NCBI RefSeq assembly: GCF_001595645.1
Contig: NZ_LNKT01000023.1
Coordinates: 62,001-126,000 of the forward strand
DNA: 64,000 nucleotides
Source of the DNA: Sulfurovum riftiae
GTDB taxonomy: Bacteria; Campylobacterota; Campylobacteria; Campylobacterales; Sulfurovaceae
Direction of reading: 5' to 3'
Positions 26,128 to 36,125 of the stretch are shown here, in pieces; the first letter of the stretch is position 1; each line of letters starts with the position of its first letter. A program made the position numbers and the translations under genes. The notes beneath the pieces are model-generated. The model was not told the origin of the DNA and ran no database searches. It saw only the letters and a program-made list of their open reading frames with translations.

Positions 26128-27434
26128 TGTATTATCAGGTTATCAGTTTTTCCCACAAAAATTGTGAACAGGCGATGCGTGAGCGACTGGCTTTTGCCAA
26201 TGATGCAGCCAAGATCACGTTCCTGGACCAGTTGACAGGGTTCGAGTTCGTACATGAAGCTTTCATTGTCTCTACATGCAACCGGGTAGAGATCGTTCTG
26301 GCAACACGTGACAATTTCTCAAGCTACCATGCGGTACTCGGGCTGATGAGTCAGAACAGTGACGTGAATTTTTATGAGTTGAAAACATCTGCCAAGCGTT
26401 ACGATGATGAAGAGGCGATCGAGCATATCTTCTCTGTGGTCTCTTCTCTTGATTCACTGGTCATCGGTGAATCCCAGATCACCGGGCAGGTCAAAGAGGC
26501 GTTCCGCTTCTCTTTCAACAACGGTACGGCCGGTAAGAGACTCAACCGTGTGATCTCGTATGCGGTAAAGTGTGCAGCGGAAGTGCGTAATGCGACCAAT
26601 ATCTCACAAAACCCCATTTCCATCGCTTCTGTCGCAGTCTCCCAGGCACACAAACTTCTGGGTGACAACATACAGGGTATGCAGGGTATCGTGGTCGGTG
26701 CAGGCGATATGGGCGTACTTGCAGCCAAACACCTGCTTCGTGTAGGCTGCGATGTCGTGCTTATCGGACGTGACATTGACAAGGTACAGGCTGTTGCCGA
26801 TGAACTGGGAGAGAATGTCAAAGCAGACACCATGGAGAATCTTCCGAAGTATCTTAACCGCTACAGGCTGCTCTTCTCTGCCACCTCTTCACCCGAACCG
26901 GTGATCACCAGAGAGATGATAGAGAACGAGACCCTTCCGAGACACTGGTTCGATATGGCGATCCCGCGTGACATTGAAGATATGGAGCTGGAGAAACTGC
27001 AGCTTTTCCGCATCGATGACCTGCGTGCTATCTCCAATGACAACCATGCACTGCGTGAAGAGCAGGCAGTCAGGGCTGCAGAGATCGTCAGCCGATACAA
27101 AGAGGAATTCTACAGCTGGCTCAGGGCACTCTCCATCGAACCTGTCATCAAGCAGATGAGAGAGCATGTAGCTGCTGCCATCGAGAAAGAGATGCAGCGT
27201 GCATTGAAAAAAGGCTTCGTCCCGGTTGAATACGAAGAGAATATGCGAAAGATGGCCCAGCAGATGTTCAACCGCTTTCTGCATGACCCGACACAGAACC
27301 TGAGAGCCTCTTCAACGGAAACGAAGAATGCCAATTGTATAGAAGCAGTGAAAAAAATGTTCAATATCGATACGGAACATATCGATTTCAAACAATACAA
27401 AAATGACCACCATACCAAAGGATACAGCGCGTGA
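26127..27434 (+). CDS. hemA: Glutamyl-tRNA reductase
   Basis: Reduces glutamyl-tRNA(Glu) to glutamate-1-semialdehyde, the first committed step of C5 heme synthesis. The 435-residue protein has the catalytic cysteine in VSTCNRVEI (Cys 51), the region [14 protein letters not shown], the NADPH loop GAGDMGVLA and a C-terminal dimerisation domain. It overlaps ispB by one base and proS by four. Confidence 0.97.
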   Translation: MYYQVISFSHKNCEQAMRERLAFANDAAKITFLDQLTGFEFVHEAFIVSTCNRVEIVLATRDNFSSYHAVLGLMSQNSDVNFYELKTSAKRYDDEEAIEHIFSVVSSLDSLVIGESQITGQVKEAFRFSFNNGTAGKRLNRVISYAVKCAAEVRNATNISQNPISIASVAVSQAHKLLGDNIQGMQGIVVGAGDMGVLAAKHLLRVGCDVVLIGRDIDKVQAVADELGENVKADTMENLPKYLNRYRLLFSATSSPEPVITREMIENETLPRHWFDMAIPRDIEDMELEKLQLFRIDDLRAISNDNHALREEQAVRAAEIVSRYKEEFYSWLRALSIEPVIKQMREHVAAAIEKEMQRALKKGFVPVEYEENMRKMAQQMFNRFLHDPTQNLRASSTETKNANCIEAVKKMFNIDTEHIDFKQYKNDHHTKGYSA

Positions 27435-29137
27435 GATTTTCAAGACTTTTGATACCTACAACCAAAGAGACCCCCAATGATGCGACACTGGCAAGCCATA
27501 TCTTCCTGATCCGCGGAGGATTCATACAGTCGGTGGGCGGAAGCGGATTGTACAACTTCCTGCCATTGGGCAAGAAGGTGCTTGACAAAGTACGTGCCGT
27601 GGTAAAAGAGGAATTGGACAAGGCGGGCTGCCAGGAAGTAAGCCTCTCTTTCGTGACACCGGCATCTCTCTGGCAGGAGAGCGGTCGTTTCGAGAAGTAC
27701 GGCAAGGAACTTCTGCGTTTCAAAGACAGAAAGAACAACGATTTCATTCTGGGCCCGACACATGAAGAGATGATGGTCAATCTGGTACGTCAGACGGTCA
27801 AAAGCTACAAGCAGCTTCCCTTGAACCTCTATCAGATCAACCTGAAGTTCCGTGACGAGATCAGGCCGCGTTTCGGCCTGATGAGAGGGCGTGAATTCCT
27901 CATGAAGGACGGGTACAGTTTTCATACATCCCAAGAAGACATGAAACGTGAATTCGACCTGATGGAGGAGACCTACAAGAAGATCTTCACACGGCTCGGA
28001 CTGGAGTTCAAAGTGGTCGAAGCAGATTCGGGTGCCATCGGCGGAAGCGGCAGCAAAGAGTTCATGGTCCTCGCAGACAGCGGGGAAGACACTATCGTGG
28101 TCTGTGACAACTGTGAATACGGTGCGAATATCGAAGCAGCGGTACGACAGGAGAAACCCTGTGATGCAGAAGCGCCAGAAGCACTTTTTGCAAAATTCCA
28201 TACACCGGATACGACGACCATTGAAGCCCTGAGTGCCTTCTTCCATGTCGATCCGTACTATCTGGTCAAAACGGTAGCGAAGAAAGCCCTCTATGATGAG
28301 GGCCGAACCGAAGTGGTTCTTTTTGCACTGCGCGGTTCGGATGAGCTCCAGGAGGTCAAAGCCTGCAATGCAGTGGGTGCCAACGACCTGGCGGATATCT
28401 CCGAAGAGGAACTTGAAGCAGCCGGCCTGGTAGCAGGCTATATGGGACCGACGGTCGTACCTGAAGGTGTGAGAGTAGTTCTGGACAGTAATCTCCGGGA
28501 TGCAAGCAACATGATCTGCGGTGCCAATGAGAAGGAGTACCATCTCGTGGGCAACAGTTTCAAAGGTGTTGAAGCGGATTACCATGACCTGGTCGCGGTG
28601 CAGGAGGGAGATCTCTGCCCGCATTGTGGATCACCGCTGCGTTACACCAAAGGGATCGAAGCAGGGCATATCTTCCAGCTTGGTACACAGTACTCCGAGC
28701 CAATGGGAGCGACCTTCCTCGACGAGAACGGAAAAGCACAGCCGATGGTCATGGGAACCTACGGTATCGGTGTGAGCCGCCTTCTGGCAGCCATCATCGA
28801 GCAGAACCACGATGACAAAGGATGCATCTGGACCAAAGCGTCTGCACCTTTTGATCTGCAGCTGATCGTCTCCAATATCAAGGACGAAGCTCAGGTGGCT
28901 CTGGGTGAGGAACTTTATGAAACGTTGAAAGCAAAAGGCTTCGATGTGCTTTTCGATGAGCGAAAAGACCGTTTCGGTGCGAAGATGAAAGATTATGAAC
29001 TGCTGGGTGTGCCGCATGCCATCGTCATCGGTAAAAAACTGCAGGATGGTCTTGTGGAATTCGTCACCAGAGAGGGACTTGTCAAAGAGGAGGTCTCTCC
29101 TGACGAGATCCTGACGGTCGTGGAGCAGAAGGTTTAA
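27431..29137 (+). CDS. proS: Prolyl-tRNA synthetase
   Basis: Charges tRNA-Pro. The 568-residue class II synthetase is of the bacterial type, with motif 2 in [14 protein letters not shown], the inserted editing domain (about 225-390), [13 protein letters not shown] (motif 3) and a C-terminal anticodon-binding domain. GTG start overlapping the hemA stop (GTGA). Its place between hemA and fxsA matches Campylobacter order. Confidence 0.97.
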   Translation: MRFSRLLIPTTKETPNDATLASHIFLIRGGFIQSVGGSGLYNFLPLGKKVLDKVRAVVKEELDKAGCQEVSLSFVTPASLWQESGRFEKYGKELLRFKDRKNNDFILGPTHEEMMVNLVRQTVKSYKQLPLNLYQINLKFRDEIRPRFGLMRGREFLMKDGYSFHTSQEDMKREFDLMEETYKKIFTRLGLEFKVVEADSGAIGGSGSKEFMVLADSGEDTIVVCDNCEYGANIEAAVRQEKPCDAEAPEALFAKFHTPDTTTIEALSAFFHVDPYYLVKTVAKKALYDEGRTEVVLFALRGSDELQEVKACNAVGANDLADISEEELEAAGLVAGYMGPTVVPEGVRVVLDSNLRDASNMICGANEKEYHLVGNSFKGVEADYHDLVAVQEGDLCPHCGSPLRYTKGIEAGHIFQLGTQYSEPMGATFLDENGKAQPMVMGTYGIGVSRLLAAIIEQNHDDKGCIWTKASAPFDLQLIVSNIKDEAQVALGEELYETLKAKGFDVLFDERKDRFGAKMKDYELLGVPHAIVIGKKLQDGLVEFVTREGLVKEEVSPDEILTVVEQKV

Positions 29138-29138
29138 T

Positions 29139-29570
29139 ATGTTTCTGTTGATCATGATCCCTTTTATGCTGTTGGAACTGTACCTTTCTCTGTATGTAGG
29201 AGAGCGCATAGGTTTCTGGTGGTCCGCTATCTGGATCGTAGTATCGATGATACTCGGGATCAGGCTTCTTCAGTATACGCCGTATACGCTCATGGGGAAT
29301 ATTTCACAGGTTTCGATGGGGAAGCTGAGTCTTGAAGAGTTCCAGAATGCCAGCACTTCCTATCTGCTGGGAGCGATCCTTTTGATCATTCCTGGAGTAT
29401 TGACAGATATTTTAGGGGTTTTGGCACTGGGTTACACGATGTATTTACGTTTTGTTGCTAAAATTACCCCCGAACAAACAAAATTTAACAAAAACAAAGG
29501 AGATGACAATGTCATTGATGTCGAAATTATTGACGAGCACTTTGATCGCAACGATCGCATTGAGCGCTAA
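29139..29570 (+). CDS. fxsA: FxsA family membrane protein
   Basis: A 143-residue protein with membrane segments near 1-20, 26-45 and 75-100, and a polar acidic tail. It matches FxsA (phage T7 exclusion suppressor) in LLELYLSLYVGERIG and LLIIPGVLTDILG. Function is not well known. It starts 1 base after proS. Its 3' end overlaps the thioredoxin-fold gene by 62 bases in another frame. Confidence 0.88.
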   Translation: MFLLIMIPFMLLELYLSLYVGERIGFWWSAIWIVVSMILGIRLLQYTPYTLMGNISQVSMGKLSLEEFQNASTSYLLGAILLIIPGVLTDILGVLALGYTMYLRFVAKITPEQTKFNKNKGDDNVIDVEIIDEHFDRNDRIER

Positions 29571-30339
29571 CGCGTCGGTAGACAATAAAACACTATTGAA
29601 TTATGTAAAGAGAAATGTGGTCAAGAACCCTCAGGTCGAGGTCAAAGGGATCAAGATCATTGAGAAGAAGACACATAAAGATATCCCGGGTTGGGACGTC
29701 TACTTAACATCGATGCAGCTTAAATTTCAGAAGAAAGATATCGAAGCACCGGAGATGATCTTCGTCAAGGACGGTTTGGCTACAGGACATCTTGTAAATC
29801 TGAAGACCGGCAGGGACTATCGTAACGAGATCAAACCTACTGTACCAAATGAGCTGTACGATGATGCACACCTTCTTTTCGGTGACAAGAACGCCAAACA
29901 CAAGATCATTATCTTCTCCGATCCGCAGTGCCCGTTCTGTCAGGAGGTCGTACCAGAGATATTTGAAGCATCCAAGAAAAACCCGAAGCTGATCGCGGTC
30001 TACTACTATCATCTCCCGCTTCTTCGTATTCACCCGGTCTCAGGCATTTTGACACGTATCATGCATGTGGCACAGACAGAAGGCAAGATAGATGTGGTCG
30101 AAAAGATGTATACCCTGAAGATCGATCCGAGAGAGACCGATATGAAAAAAGTCATTGCTGCAGTAAAGAAGCATACCGGATATGACATCACTGAAGCGAA
30201 GATCAACTCCAAAGAGGTGACCAAAGCGCTGGAAAAAGATCAGAAAGCTGCTGCAAGAATGATGGTTTCCGGAACGCCTACTGTATATATTGATGGTCAG
30301 TGGGACAAAATGAGAAACGGGTATAAGAAACTTAAGTAA
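29509..30339 (+). CDS. Periplasmic DsbC/DsbG-like thiol-disulfide protein
   Basis: A 276-residue exported protein: signal peptide (SKLLTSTLIATIALSANA), an N-terminal cystatin-like half, then a thioredoxin fold with the active site CPFC (141-144) and the cis-proline loop SGTPTVYIDG. It is likely a disulfide isomerase or reductase. The frame is open from 29452, but AAAGGAG sits six bases before the ATG at 29509, which is the start chosen. The overlap with fxsA implies translational coupling. Confidence 0.83.
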   Translation: MSLMSKLLTSTLIATIALSANASVDNKTLLNYVKRNVVKNPQVEVKGIKIIEKKTHKDIPGWDVYLTSMQLKFQKKDIEAPEMIFVKDGLATGHLVNLKTGRDYRNEIKPTVPNELYDDAHLLFGDKNAKHKIIIFSDPQCPFCQEVVPEIFEASKKNPKLIAVYYYHLPLLRIHPVSGILTRIMHVAQTEGKIDVVEKMYTLKIDPRETDMKKVIAAVKKHTGYDITEAKINSKEVTKALEKDQKAAARMMVSGTPTVYIDGQWDKMRNGYKKLK

Positions 30340-30347
30340 GTTTCTTA
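30324..30347 (+). terminator. Perfect 11-bp palindrome at the end of the DsbC-like gene
   Basis: TAAGAAACTTA (30324-30334) and TAAGTTTCTTA (30337-30347) are exact reverse complements with 2 bases between. They cover the last codons and the stop. No U tract follows, so it may be an mRNA 3'-end stabiliser rather than a terminator. Confidence 0.4.
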
Positions 30348-30349
30348 CT

Positions 30350-30382
30350 AGTGAAGAGTGAGGAGTGAAGAGTGAAGAGTGT
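30350..30382 (+). repeat. Heptamer tandem array (AGTGAAG unit)
   Basis: About four to five imperfect copies of AGTGAAG/AGTGAGG between the DsbC-like gene and hemC. It is the same unit, inverted, as at 9196. Confidence 0.65.
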
Positions 30383-30463
30383 TGGTATGCTTTTCCCTTC
30401 AGAAAAGCTCCTTTTTTATTTAGTGAGCAGGTGCATTTAATGTACTATGAAAGGGAGAGATAG

Positions 30464-31417
30464 TTGGAAACACTGATCATAGCGACACGGGCGAGCAATC
30501 TTGCTCTGTGGCAGGCATATCATATTAGAGAGAGAATCGAGGCGGCATTTCCGGATGTGAAAGTGGAGCTCAATGAGATAACCTCCAAAGGCGACAAGAT
30601 ACTCGACAAACCTCTGGCGCTTGTAGGCGGGAAGGGGCACTTCACCAAAGAGCTCGAAGATGAGATGCTTGCTGGTAATGCCCATCTGGCGGTCCATTCT
30701 CTGAAAGATGTCCCGACCTACATTCCTGAAGGCCTGGAGCTTTGTGCCATTACCGAGCGTCAGGACCAGAGTGATGTATTTCTCTCACATATCTACAAAG
30801 GTCTCGATGAACTCCCCGAAGGTGCAGTGGTTGGTACGACCAGTCTCAGACGCCGTATGCAGCTGCTTGAAAAGCGTCCCGACCTGAAAGTAAAAGACCT
30901 CAGAGGCAATGTCAATACCCGTCTTAGAAAACTCAAAGAAGGGCAGTACGATGCGATCATACTTGCATACATCGGGCTTCACAGGCTGGATTTGCTCAAA
31001 GATATTCCCTATGTGGAGAAACTGGATTTCTTCATCCCTCCTATGGGTCAGGCGGCACTTGGCATCGAGATCGTAGCGGACAATGACAGGGTCCGAGAGA
31101 TCGCTATGAGCCTGAACGATGAAAACACTTTCATCTGCACCAAAGTGGAGCGCGATTTCGTATCCAAGATCGGTGCGGGGTGTTCAGCTCCAGTAGCGGT
31201 CAATGCGACCATCGAAGGTGACACGGTAACCGTACGTGCCATGCTGGGGTACCCCAACGGAACGAACATCATGCATAAGACTTTGAGCTCACCTGTAAGT
31301 GAATATGAATCACTCGGTGCCAAACTGGCAGAAGCGATGATAGAAGAGGGCGCCCTTGAAGTCCTCTCCAAAGCAGAAGAGATTGCTTTCAAAGATGAGA
31401 TGCCGGAGAGACTTTAA
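30464..31417 (+). CDS. hemC: Porphobilinogen deaminase (hydroxymethylbilane synthase)
   Basis: Joins four porphobilinogens into hydroxymethylbilane. The 317-residue protein begins LIIATRASNLALWQA and has GGKGHFTKELE, HSLKDVPT, RRRMQLL, and the cysteine in GAGCSAPVAV that carries the dipyrromethane cofactor. Start is TTG after GGGAGAG. In Campylobacter hemC is normally followed by ubiD; here about 5 kb of other genes intervenes. Confidence 0.96.
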   Translation: METLIIATRASNLALWQAYHIRERIEAAFPDVKVELNEITSKGDKILDKPLALVGGKGHFTKELEDEMLAGNAHLAVHSLKDVPTYIPEGLELCAITERQDQSDVFLSHIYKGLDELPEGAVVGTTSLRRRMQLLEKRPDLKVKDLRGNVNTRLRKLKEGQYDAIILAYIGLHRLDLLKDIPYVEKLDFFIPPMGQAALGIEIVADNDRVREIAMSLNDENTFICTKVERDFVSKIGAGCSAPVAVNATIEGDTVTVRAMLGYPNGTNIMHKTLSSPVSEYESLGAKLAEAMIEEGALEVLSKAEEIAFKDEMPERL

Positions 31418-31429
31418 CTCTCCTGTACC

Positions 31430-33286
31430 CTAAGGTGATTCATCTCTGTACTCTTTCAGAGGTATCGGTTTGCCAAGCAGGGCAGCTACATGAAATACCA
31501 AACGTTCCACGGAATTCAGTTTTTTACTCTCCTCCAACACATTTCTTGCAAGTTCAGGTTCATTGGTAATGACACCGTCTACACCCAGCGAGATCATTTT
31601 AAAAATGGTAATGGGGTCATCTGCTGTCCAAACATAGATCTTTTTACCTGTTTTGTGGGTCCGTTTGATGAAATTGGGTCCCATCATCCCCAGGTTTACC
31701 GCAAGGAAGTTGGCGTCTATCTTCGAAATGTCACCCAGCGTCTTGCTTAAAAGTATGCCGGCTTCCCATTCCGGACGCAGGGCCCTGAAACGTTTGACCT
31801 GGTCACGGTTGAGAGACATAACAGCAATATCGTTGGCCATATTTTCTGCTTCGACAAGATCGACCACTTTCTGTTCAAGCGCATTGTCATGACCGTAGTA
31901 TTTGAGTTCTATGAGTACTTTGGTCTTTCCTTTTGCCAGTTGCAGTACCTCTTTGAGCGTGGGGATGGTCTCATCGGAGAACTTCGCATCATACCAGGAG
32001 CCGATGTCGATCTGTTGAAGTTCCTCTTTGGTGCCTTCCCATATTTTGGTCCCGACATTTGCCAGTTTCATGACATCGCTGTCATGTATGACCATAACCT
32101 CTCCGTCTTTACTCTCCTGCACATCCAGCTCTATCCAGTCTGTTTTGTCGGCTATGGCCTGTTTCATGGAAGCAAGCGTATTTTCTGGTGCTTTACCGGC
32201 AGCACCCCGGTGAGCGATGATCTCCACATCTCTTAGTGTCTGCGTATCTGTAAGCAAAGCAGAACCGATAAAGATAGAGAAAAGCAATGCAGCAGCAAGT
32301 CCAATGGTGATCTTCGTTTTATTCAGTCGCATCATTGTTGCTGCCTGGCTGAACTGCAGTTTCTCGTTCTTCAATGATGCGCCGTATTTTTCTGCAAGCA
32401 GTACTGTCAATGCTGCAAACGTTGAAGAGATAAATATAGTGAGGAAGAAATGGGCAACCATCAGCAACAGCATAACTGCACCGATGACGAGTACCAGGGT
32501 CTTGAGCGAATCATAAAAGAGAATGGAAAGATGAGTACCGGCAAAGTGGATGCTGCCGAGTATGACAACGGAAACAAGTATGGAGACAAGCGCCCAGGCT
32601 GCATACTGTTTGAAAATATCTTTTTTATGTGTCGCGGTCATCTTTTCACTCTTGGTAAAAGAATCTGCAGGAGAGATATTGCTGAAGAGGACAAGCGGAA
32701 GTGCCATAGACCATGAAAGCAGTTTTTTGACCAGCAACAGAAGCATTGCAAGAATGACCACCGCATTGATGGCAACAACTGTAATGAATTCGGAGGGTTT
32801 CTGACTGAGGTAGTAGTTGATGTCATGCTCGGTGATGAGCAGAAAGGCGACCAGCCCGGCTACAGCCAGGAACGGGACCATGATGAACAGAAGTTTTAGA
32901 ATGAGTCTGCCGGAAAAGAGGTAGATCTTCTTCATATGTCTCAGCGTAAAAGTAATGGAGTCGAGTGCTGTCAAATGCTCCTCTTTGAGCCATGCGATGG
33001 TAACGGCCTGCATCGAAGCCTGTTCGAAGATGATGATGGTCACGATAAGAGAGAAGAAGAGAATAAAAGCAACAAACCCCAGAGGAGAGAGAAGAAATCC
33101 TGCGATCTGCATATCGGAGAGTACTTCCTGTCCCGAAAGTTTGAGGAAAAGTCTGCCTACGATCCCTGTAAGAGGTGCAAAAAGTATGATCCCCAGTAGG
33201 GTATAGAACAGATGGATAAAAAAGAACTCTTTTTTCCTGTCTGTAGCAACTGCAAGAATTTTATGCCAAAATCGTTCACTTTTCAT
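31430..33286 (-). CDS. Membrane-anchored glycerophosphodiester phosphodiesterase
   Basis: Hydrolyses glycerophosphodiesters to glycerol-3-phosphate and an alcohol. The 618-residue protein has an N-terminal membrane domain (about 1-350, six to eight segments, GDPD_memb type), then a C-terminal GDPD domain. Its catalytic signature is IAHRGAAGKAPENT (about 357-370), then ELDVQESKDGEVMVIHD and later LIELKYYG. The catalytic part probably faces outward. It begins the stretch that separates hemC from ubiD and is transcribed opposite to hemC. Confidence 0.9.
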   Translation of the reverse strand: MKSERFWHKILAVATDRKKEFFFIHLFYTLLGIILFAPLTGIVGRLFLKLSGQEVLSDMQIAGFLLSPLGFVAFILFFSLIVTIIIFEQASMQAVTIAWLKEEHLTALDSITFTLRHMKKIYLFSGRLILKLLFIMVPFLAVAGLVAFLLITEHDINYYLSQKPSEFITVVAINAVVILAMLLLLVKKLLSWSMALPLVLFSNISPADSFTKSEKMTATHKKDIFKQYAAWALVSILVSVVILGSIHFAGTHLSILFYDSLKTLVLVIGAVMLLLMVAHFFLTIFISSTFAALTVLLAEKYGASLKNEKLQFSQAATMMRLNKTKITIGLAAALLFSIFIGSALLTDTQTLRDVEIIAHRGAAGKAPENTLASMKQAIADKTDWIELDVQESKDGEVMVIHDSDVMKLANVGTKIWEGTKEELQQIDIGSWYDAKFSDETIPTLKEVLQLAKGKTKVLIELKYYGHDNALEQKVVDLVEAENMANDIAVMSLNRDQVKRFRALRPEWEAGILLSKTLGDISKIDANFLAVNLGMMGPNFIKRTHKTGKKIYVWTADDPITIFKMISLGVDGVITNEPELARNVLEESKKLNSVERLVFHVAALLGKPIPLKEYRDESP

Positions 33287-33425
33287 AGGAGCTCCTGATA
33301 GTCTTTTTTTATATCATAACATAAAAAAAGACTTCTACTTTTTGTATATTAGAAAGTAAGTGGGCCTTATTACGATAAAATTAAAAACATTCGTTTTAAT
33401 GATATATCAGAGTGCTTTATTTAGA

Positions 33426-33431
33426 TATAAT
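33426..33431 (+). promoter_or_regulatory. -10 box (TATAAT) for the Big2 lipoprotein gene
   Basis: TATAAT 42 bases before the ATG, in very AT-rich DNA. A GAAGGAG ribosome site follows. Confidence 0.4.
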
Positions 33432-33472
33432 TATACTGGTTTAACAAAATTTTACGTAAAGAAGGAGTAAGA

Positions 33473-35029
33473 ATGAGGTTTATAAAGAAATTACTACCAA
33501 TAATATTGGTTGGAACAATGGCATTTATCATGTCTGGATGTGGCAGTAGTGCAGGAGGTAATACTAATCCTACACCAACACCTACCCCGCCAATTGAAGT
33601 TGTTATTTTGACAGCAGTACATGTCACACCATCAGATACCTATGTTGTGGTAGGTGAAAGTGAACAATATACTGCAACTGCAATCTATAGTGATGGAACA
33701 ACAAAAGATGTTACATCTAAAGCTGAATGGTTAACATCAGACAAGGAAATTGCTGCAATCAATGTAGATGGAACAGCGAGTGGTCTAAGTGAAGGAAATG
33801 TAACAATTGTTGCAACATATTCAGAAGACAATATTGAAAAAACAGGAACTGCCCATTTATCTGTTGAAGCAACTCTCCCAACATTAAAATCTATGATAAT
33901 TAGAGGAAATAATATTGTTGCAGTAGGATTATCTGAGCAGCTCAATGCTATTGCAACGTTAAGTGATGATAGAGAGTTTATAGTTAACGATAAGGTTAAT
34001 TGGACATCATCTGATACTTCAATTGCGACAGTGAATGCTAATGGAATGGTCACTGGTGTTTCAGTAGGAGATGTTACTATTACAGCTACAGCAAAAAATA
34101 ACAGTGCTATAGTAGCTACACACAGTATGTCGGTAAGTGAGGCAACATTAACTAAAATTCAGATTGAAAAAAGTTATAACCCCGATACGCCTCAACCTAT
34201 TACAACACTTGATGTACCTATAACAACTGAAGTGTATATTACTGCTTGGGGTATCTACTCTGATGATTCACGCCATTATATCAATACAGATACTTTTTGG
34301 TGGTCCAGTGATCAGCAAATTGCAAGTATCAACTATCTTAAATCTTCATATGTATATGGACGTGATGTGGGTACTGTAACTATTACTGCTGCATACCAAG
34401 GATTAAAGGCAGAACTTGAAGTAACAGTTTTACCTGAGGATCCGGCATTAGTAAGTATTGAATTGATCTCCAGAACACATGGTGATGTAACAGGTGGTTC
34501 ATTTACTCTTGCACAGGGTGACAAGGAATGGATTACTGCTTATGGAATTTATAAGGGTGGTGATAGAAGAGATATCAACAGATATGTAGCTTACTCATCA
34601 AGTGATCCAAAAGTTGCTTATGTGATTGATCAAATTGATTCAAATGTTCGCGGACGAAGCCCAGGTAAAGCAATTATTAATGTAGATTGGCAGGGTATTC
34701 ATGCAGAAGTTGAAGTTCAAGTTACAGAAAGTAAAATTGAAATTCAGGAAGGATGTTCTGCCAGTGAAACGGTTGTTATTGATGATACAAACCCTCTTAT
34801 ATTAACAGTAGGTGAGGAAAAATGTATTAATGCATGGCTGGTTCATAGTGATGACACTAAAGAACGAGTAACAACTACTGTTTTTTGGAAATCACAAGAT
34901 CAAAGTATAGCTTCAATGGACCTATTACAGAGACATTCTAGAGTTAAAGGTGTATCGGTTGGAGAGACAACAGTTTCTGCAACGCTTGAAGGTATTACCG
35001 GTGTTGCACCCGTTCATGTTGTGCCATAA
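33473..35029 (+). CDS. Big2 (bacterial Ig-like) repeat lipoprotein, AT-rich
   Basis: A 518-residue surface or periplasmic lipoprotein: signal peptide ending MSGC (Cys 23), a Pro/Thr spacer (PTPTPTPP), then about five Ig-like Big2 repeats of 80-100 residues. Landmarks such as YTATAIYSDGTTKDVTS, WLTSDKEIA and ATVNANGMVTGVSVGDVTITA recur. Big2 domains mostly serve as spacers or adhesion modules. Base composition is clearly lower in GC than the neighbours (33661-33720 has 19 G/C in 60; 36001-36060 in the next gene has 28), suggesting acquisition by transfer. Confidence 0.85.
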   Translation: MRFIKKLLPIILVGTMAFIMSGCGSSAGGNTNPTPTPTPPIEVVILTAVHVTPSDTYVVVGESEQYTATAIYSDGTTKDVTSKAEWLTSDKEIAAINVDGTASGLSEGNVTIVATYSEDNIEKTGTAHLSVEATLPTLKSMIIRGNNIVAVGLSEQLNAIATLSDDREFIVNDKVNWTSSDTSIATVNANGMVTGVSVGDVTITATAKNNSAIVATHSMSVSEATLTKIQIEKSYNPDTPQPITTLDVPITTEVYITAWGIYSDDSRHYINTDTFWWSSDQQIASINYLKSSYVYGRDVGTVTITAAYQGLKAELEVTVLPEDPALVSIELISRTHGDVTGGSFTLAQGDKEWITAYGIYKGGDRRDINRYVAYSSSDPKVAYVIDQIDSNVRGRSPGKAIINVDWQGIHAEVEVQVTESKIEIQEGCSASETVVIDDTNPLILTVGEEKCINAWLVHSDDTKERVTTTVFWKSQDQSIASMDLLQRHSRVKGVSVGETTVSATLEGITGVAPVHVVP

Positions 35030-35080
35030 ATAAAATTTAACTATGCAAAAAGTGTAATAGTTTATTCCCAATTTTAATTT

Positions 35081-35103
35081 GCTTCTGCGTTGTACGCGGG
35101 AGC
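35081..35103 (+). terminator. Hairpin after the Big2 gene
   Basis: A 10-bp stem with two G-U pairs (35081-35090 with 35094-35103) lies about 50 bases after the Big2 stop. Only a weak T-rich stretch follows. Confidence 0.3.
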
Positions 35104-35219
35104 ACATGCTTTATATTTCAGATAGAAAAGTTTTTCTGTAAAATATTTTATGGTTCATGGAAAGGGATGACATTAAACCAACCCAATTTATGGCATAATA
35201 AAAGCCATAAGAGGTGGCA

Positions 35220-36122
35220 ATGAAATATCTGAAATATTTGTGGATCAATTTTGTTTTAACTGGAATAATACTGCATGCGCAGTGTAAAATACCAGGAACC
35301 ATTGTTTCCCTACTTCAAAAAACACCTCTTCATTCTCTCAAAAAATACAATGACATCAGACGTAACTACAGCAAACTCAAAAAGATGTGTGTTCATAAAG
35401 TAACCTTCAAAGAGGGACGATACAGATGGAAGATGCTGCTTGTGACAAATGAAGAACACCCCGTAGGGCCTTTCTGGTTTCTGCCGCACGATGATGAAAA
35501 TACGGCATTCGACTCCGCAGTCTATGCTACGAAAAAATACGGTGGTGGGTTTCTTGCTGTGATGGCTGAAGATGAGCGCTACTACAAAGGGCAGGACCCC
35601 AACAGGAACTTTGGAGATACCTATGGAACAGCCAGAAGATGCAACGGACAGAAAACACCGGCACCAAAGTACAGTAGAACGGTCTTTAGGATCATCAATA
35701 CCTACCGTGCGAAATATGTACCTTATCTGGCACTGCACAATAACAAGAACGGCTGGGAAGGCAACGGTGGAGAAGGCAAGGTCTCTATATTGAGATCAAG
35801 TAAGAAGGTGCAGTCCTATGCGGCATCGAGAAAGATCTACAGAGGTAACGGCGGGTTGAAGGATGAAGATACCATGGTCTACATTATGGGGACAGATAAA
35901 AAACCGAATAGAAACAAGCTTCGCAGACTTCTAAGATCTGGGATCAATACGAAGTATGAAGTGGTGAACAGCCGCCAGAATGACTGTTCGCTCTCCAACT
36001 ATATCTGGCTCAAGGGTAAGACGACCCACTACTACAATATTGAAACGCAGCATGGGGATGCCCGTACGCAACGGAAGATCATCGACAAGATCATGCGTAT
36101 GTATGGGGTGAAAAAACTGTAG
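35220..36122 (+). CDS. Secreted M14-like zinc carboxypeptidase family protein
   Basis: A 300-residue protein with a signal peptide. I read it as a divergent M14/succinylglutamate-desuccinylase-fold hydrolase. HDDE (90-93) fits the HxxE zinc pair, DPNRNF (126-131) fits the substrate-binding Asn-Arg, LALHNN holds a third His ligand (173), and IETQHG carries a possible catalytic Glu (275). The target could be a peptide or cell wall. AAGAGGTG precedes the ATG at 35220, preferred over GTG at 35214. GC content returns to the local norm, so it was probably not acquired together with the Big2 gene. Confidence 0.6.
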   Translation: MKYLKYLWINFVLTGIILHAQCKIPGTIVSLLQKTPLHSLKKYNDIRRNYSKLKKMCVHKVTFKEGRYRWKMLLVTNEEHPVGPFWFLPHDDENTAFDSAVYATKKYGGGFLAVMAEDERYYKGQDPNRNFGDTYGTARRCNGQKTPAPKYSRTVFRIINTYRAKYVPYLALHNNKNGWEGNGGEGKVSILRSSKKVQSYAASRKIYRGNGGLKDEDTMVYIMGTDKKPNRNKLRRLLRSGINTKYEVVNSRQNDCSLSNYIWLKGKTTHYYNIETQHGDARTQRKIIDKIMRMYGVKKL

Positions 36123-36125
36123 GTC

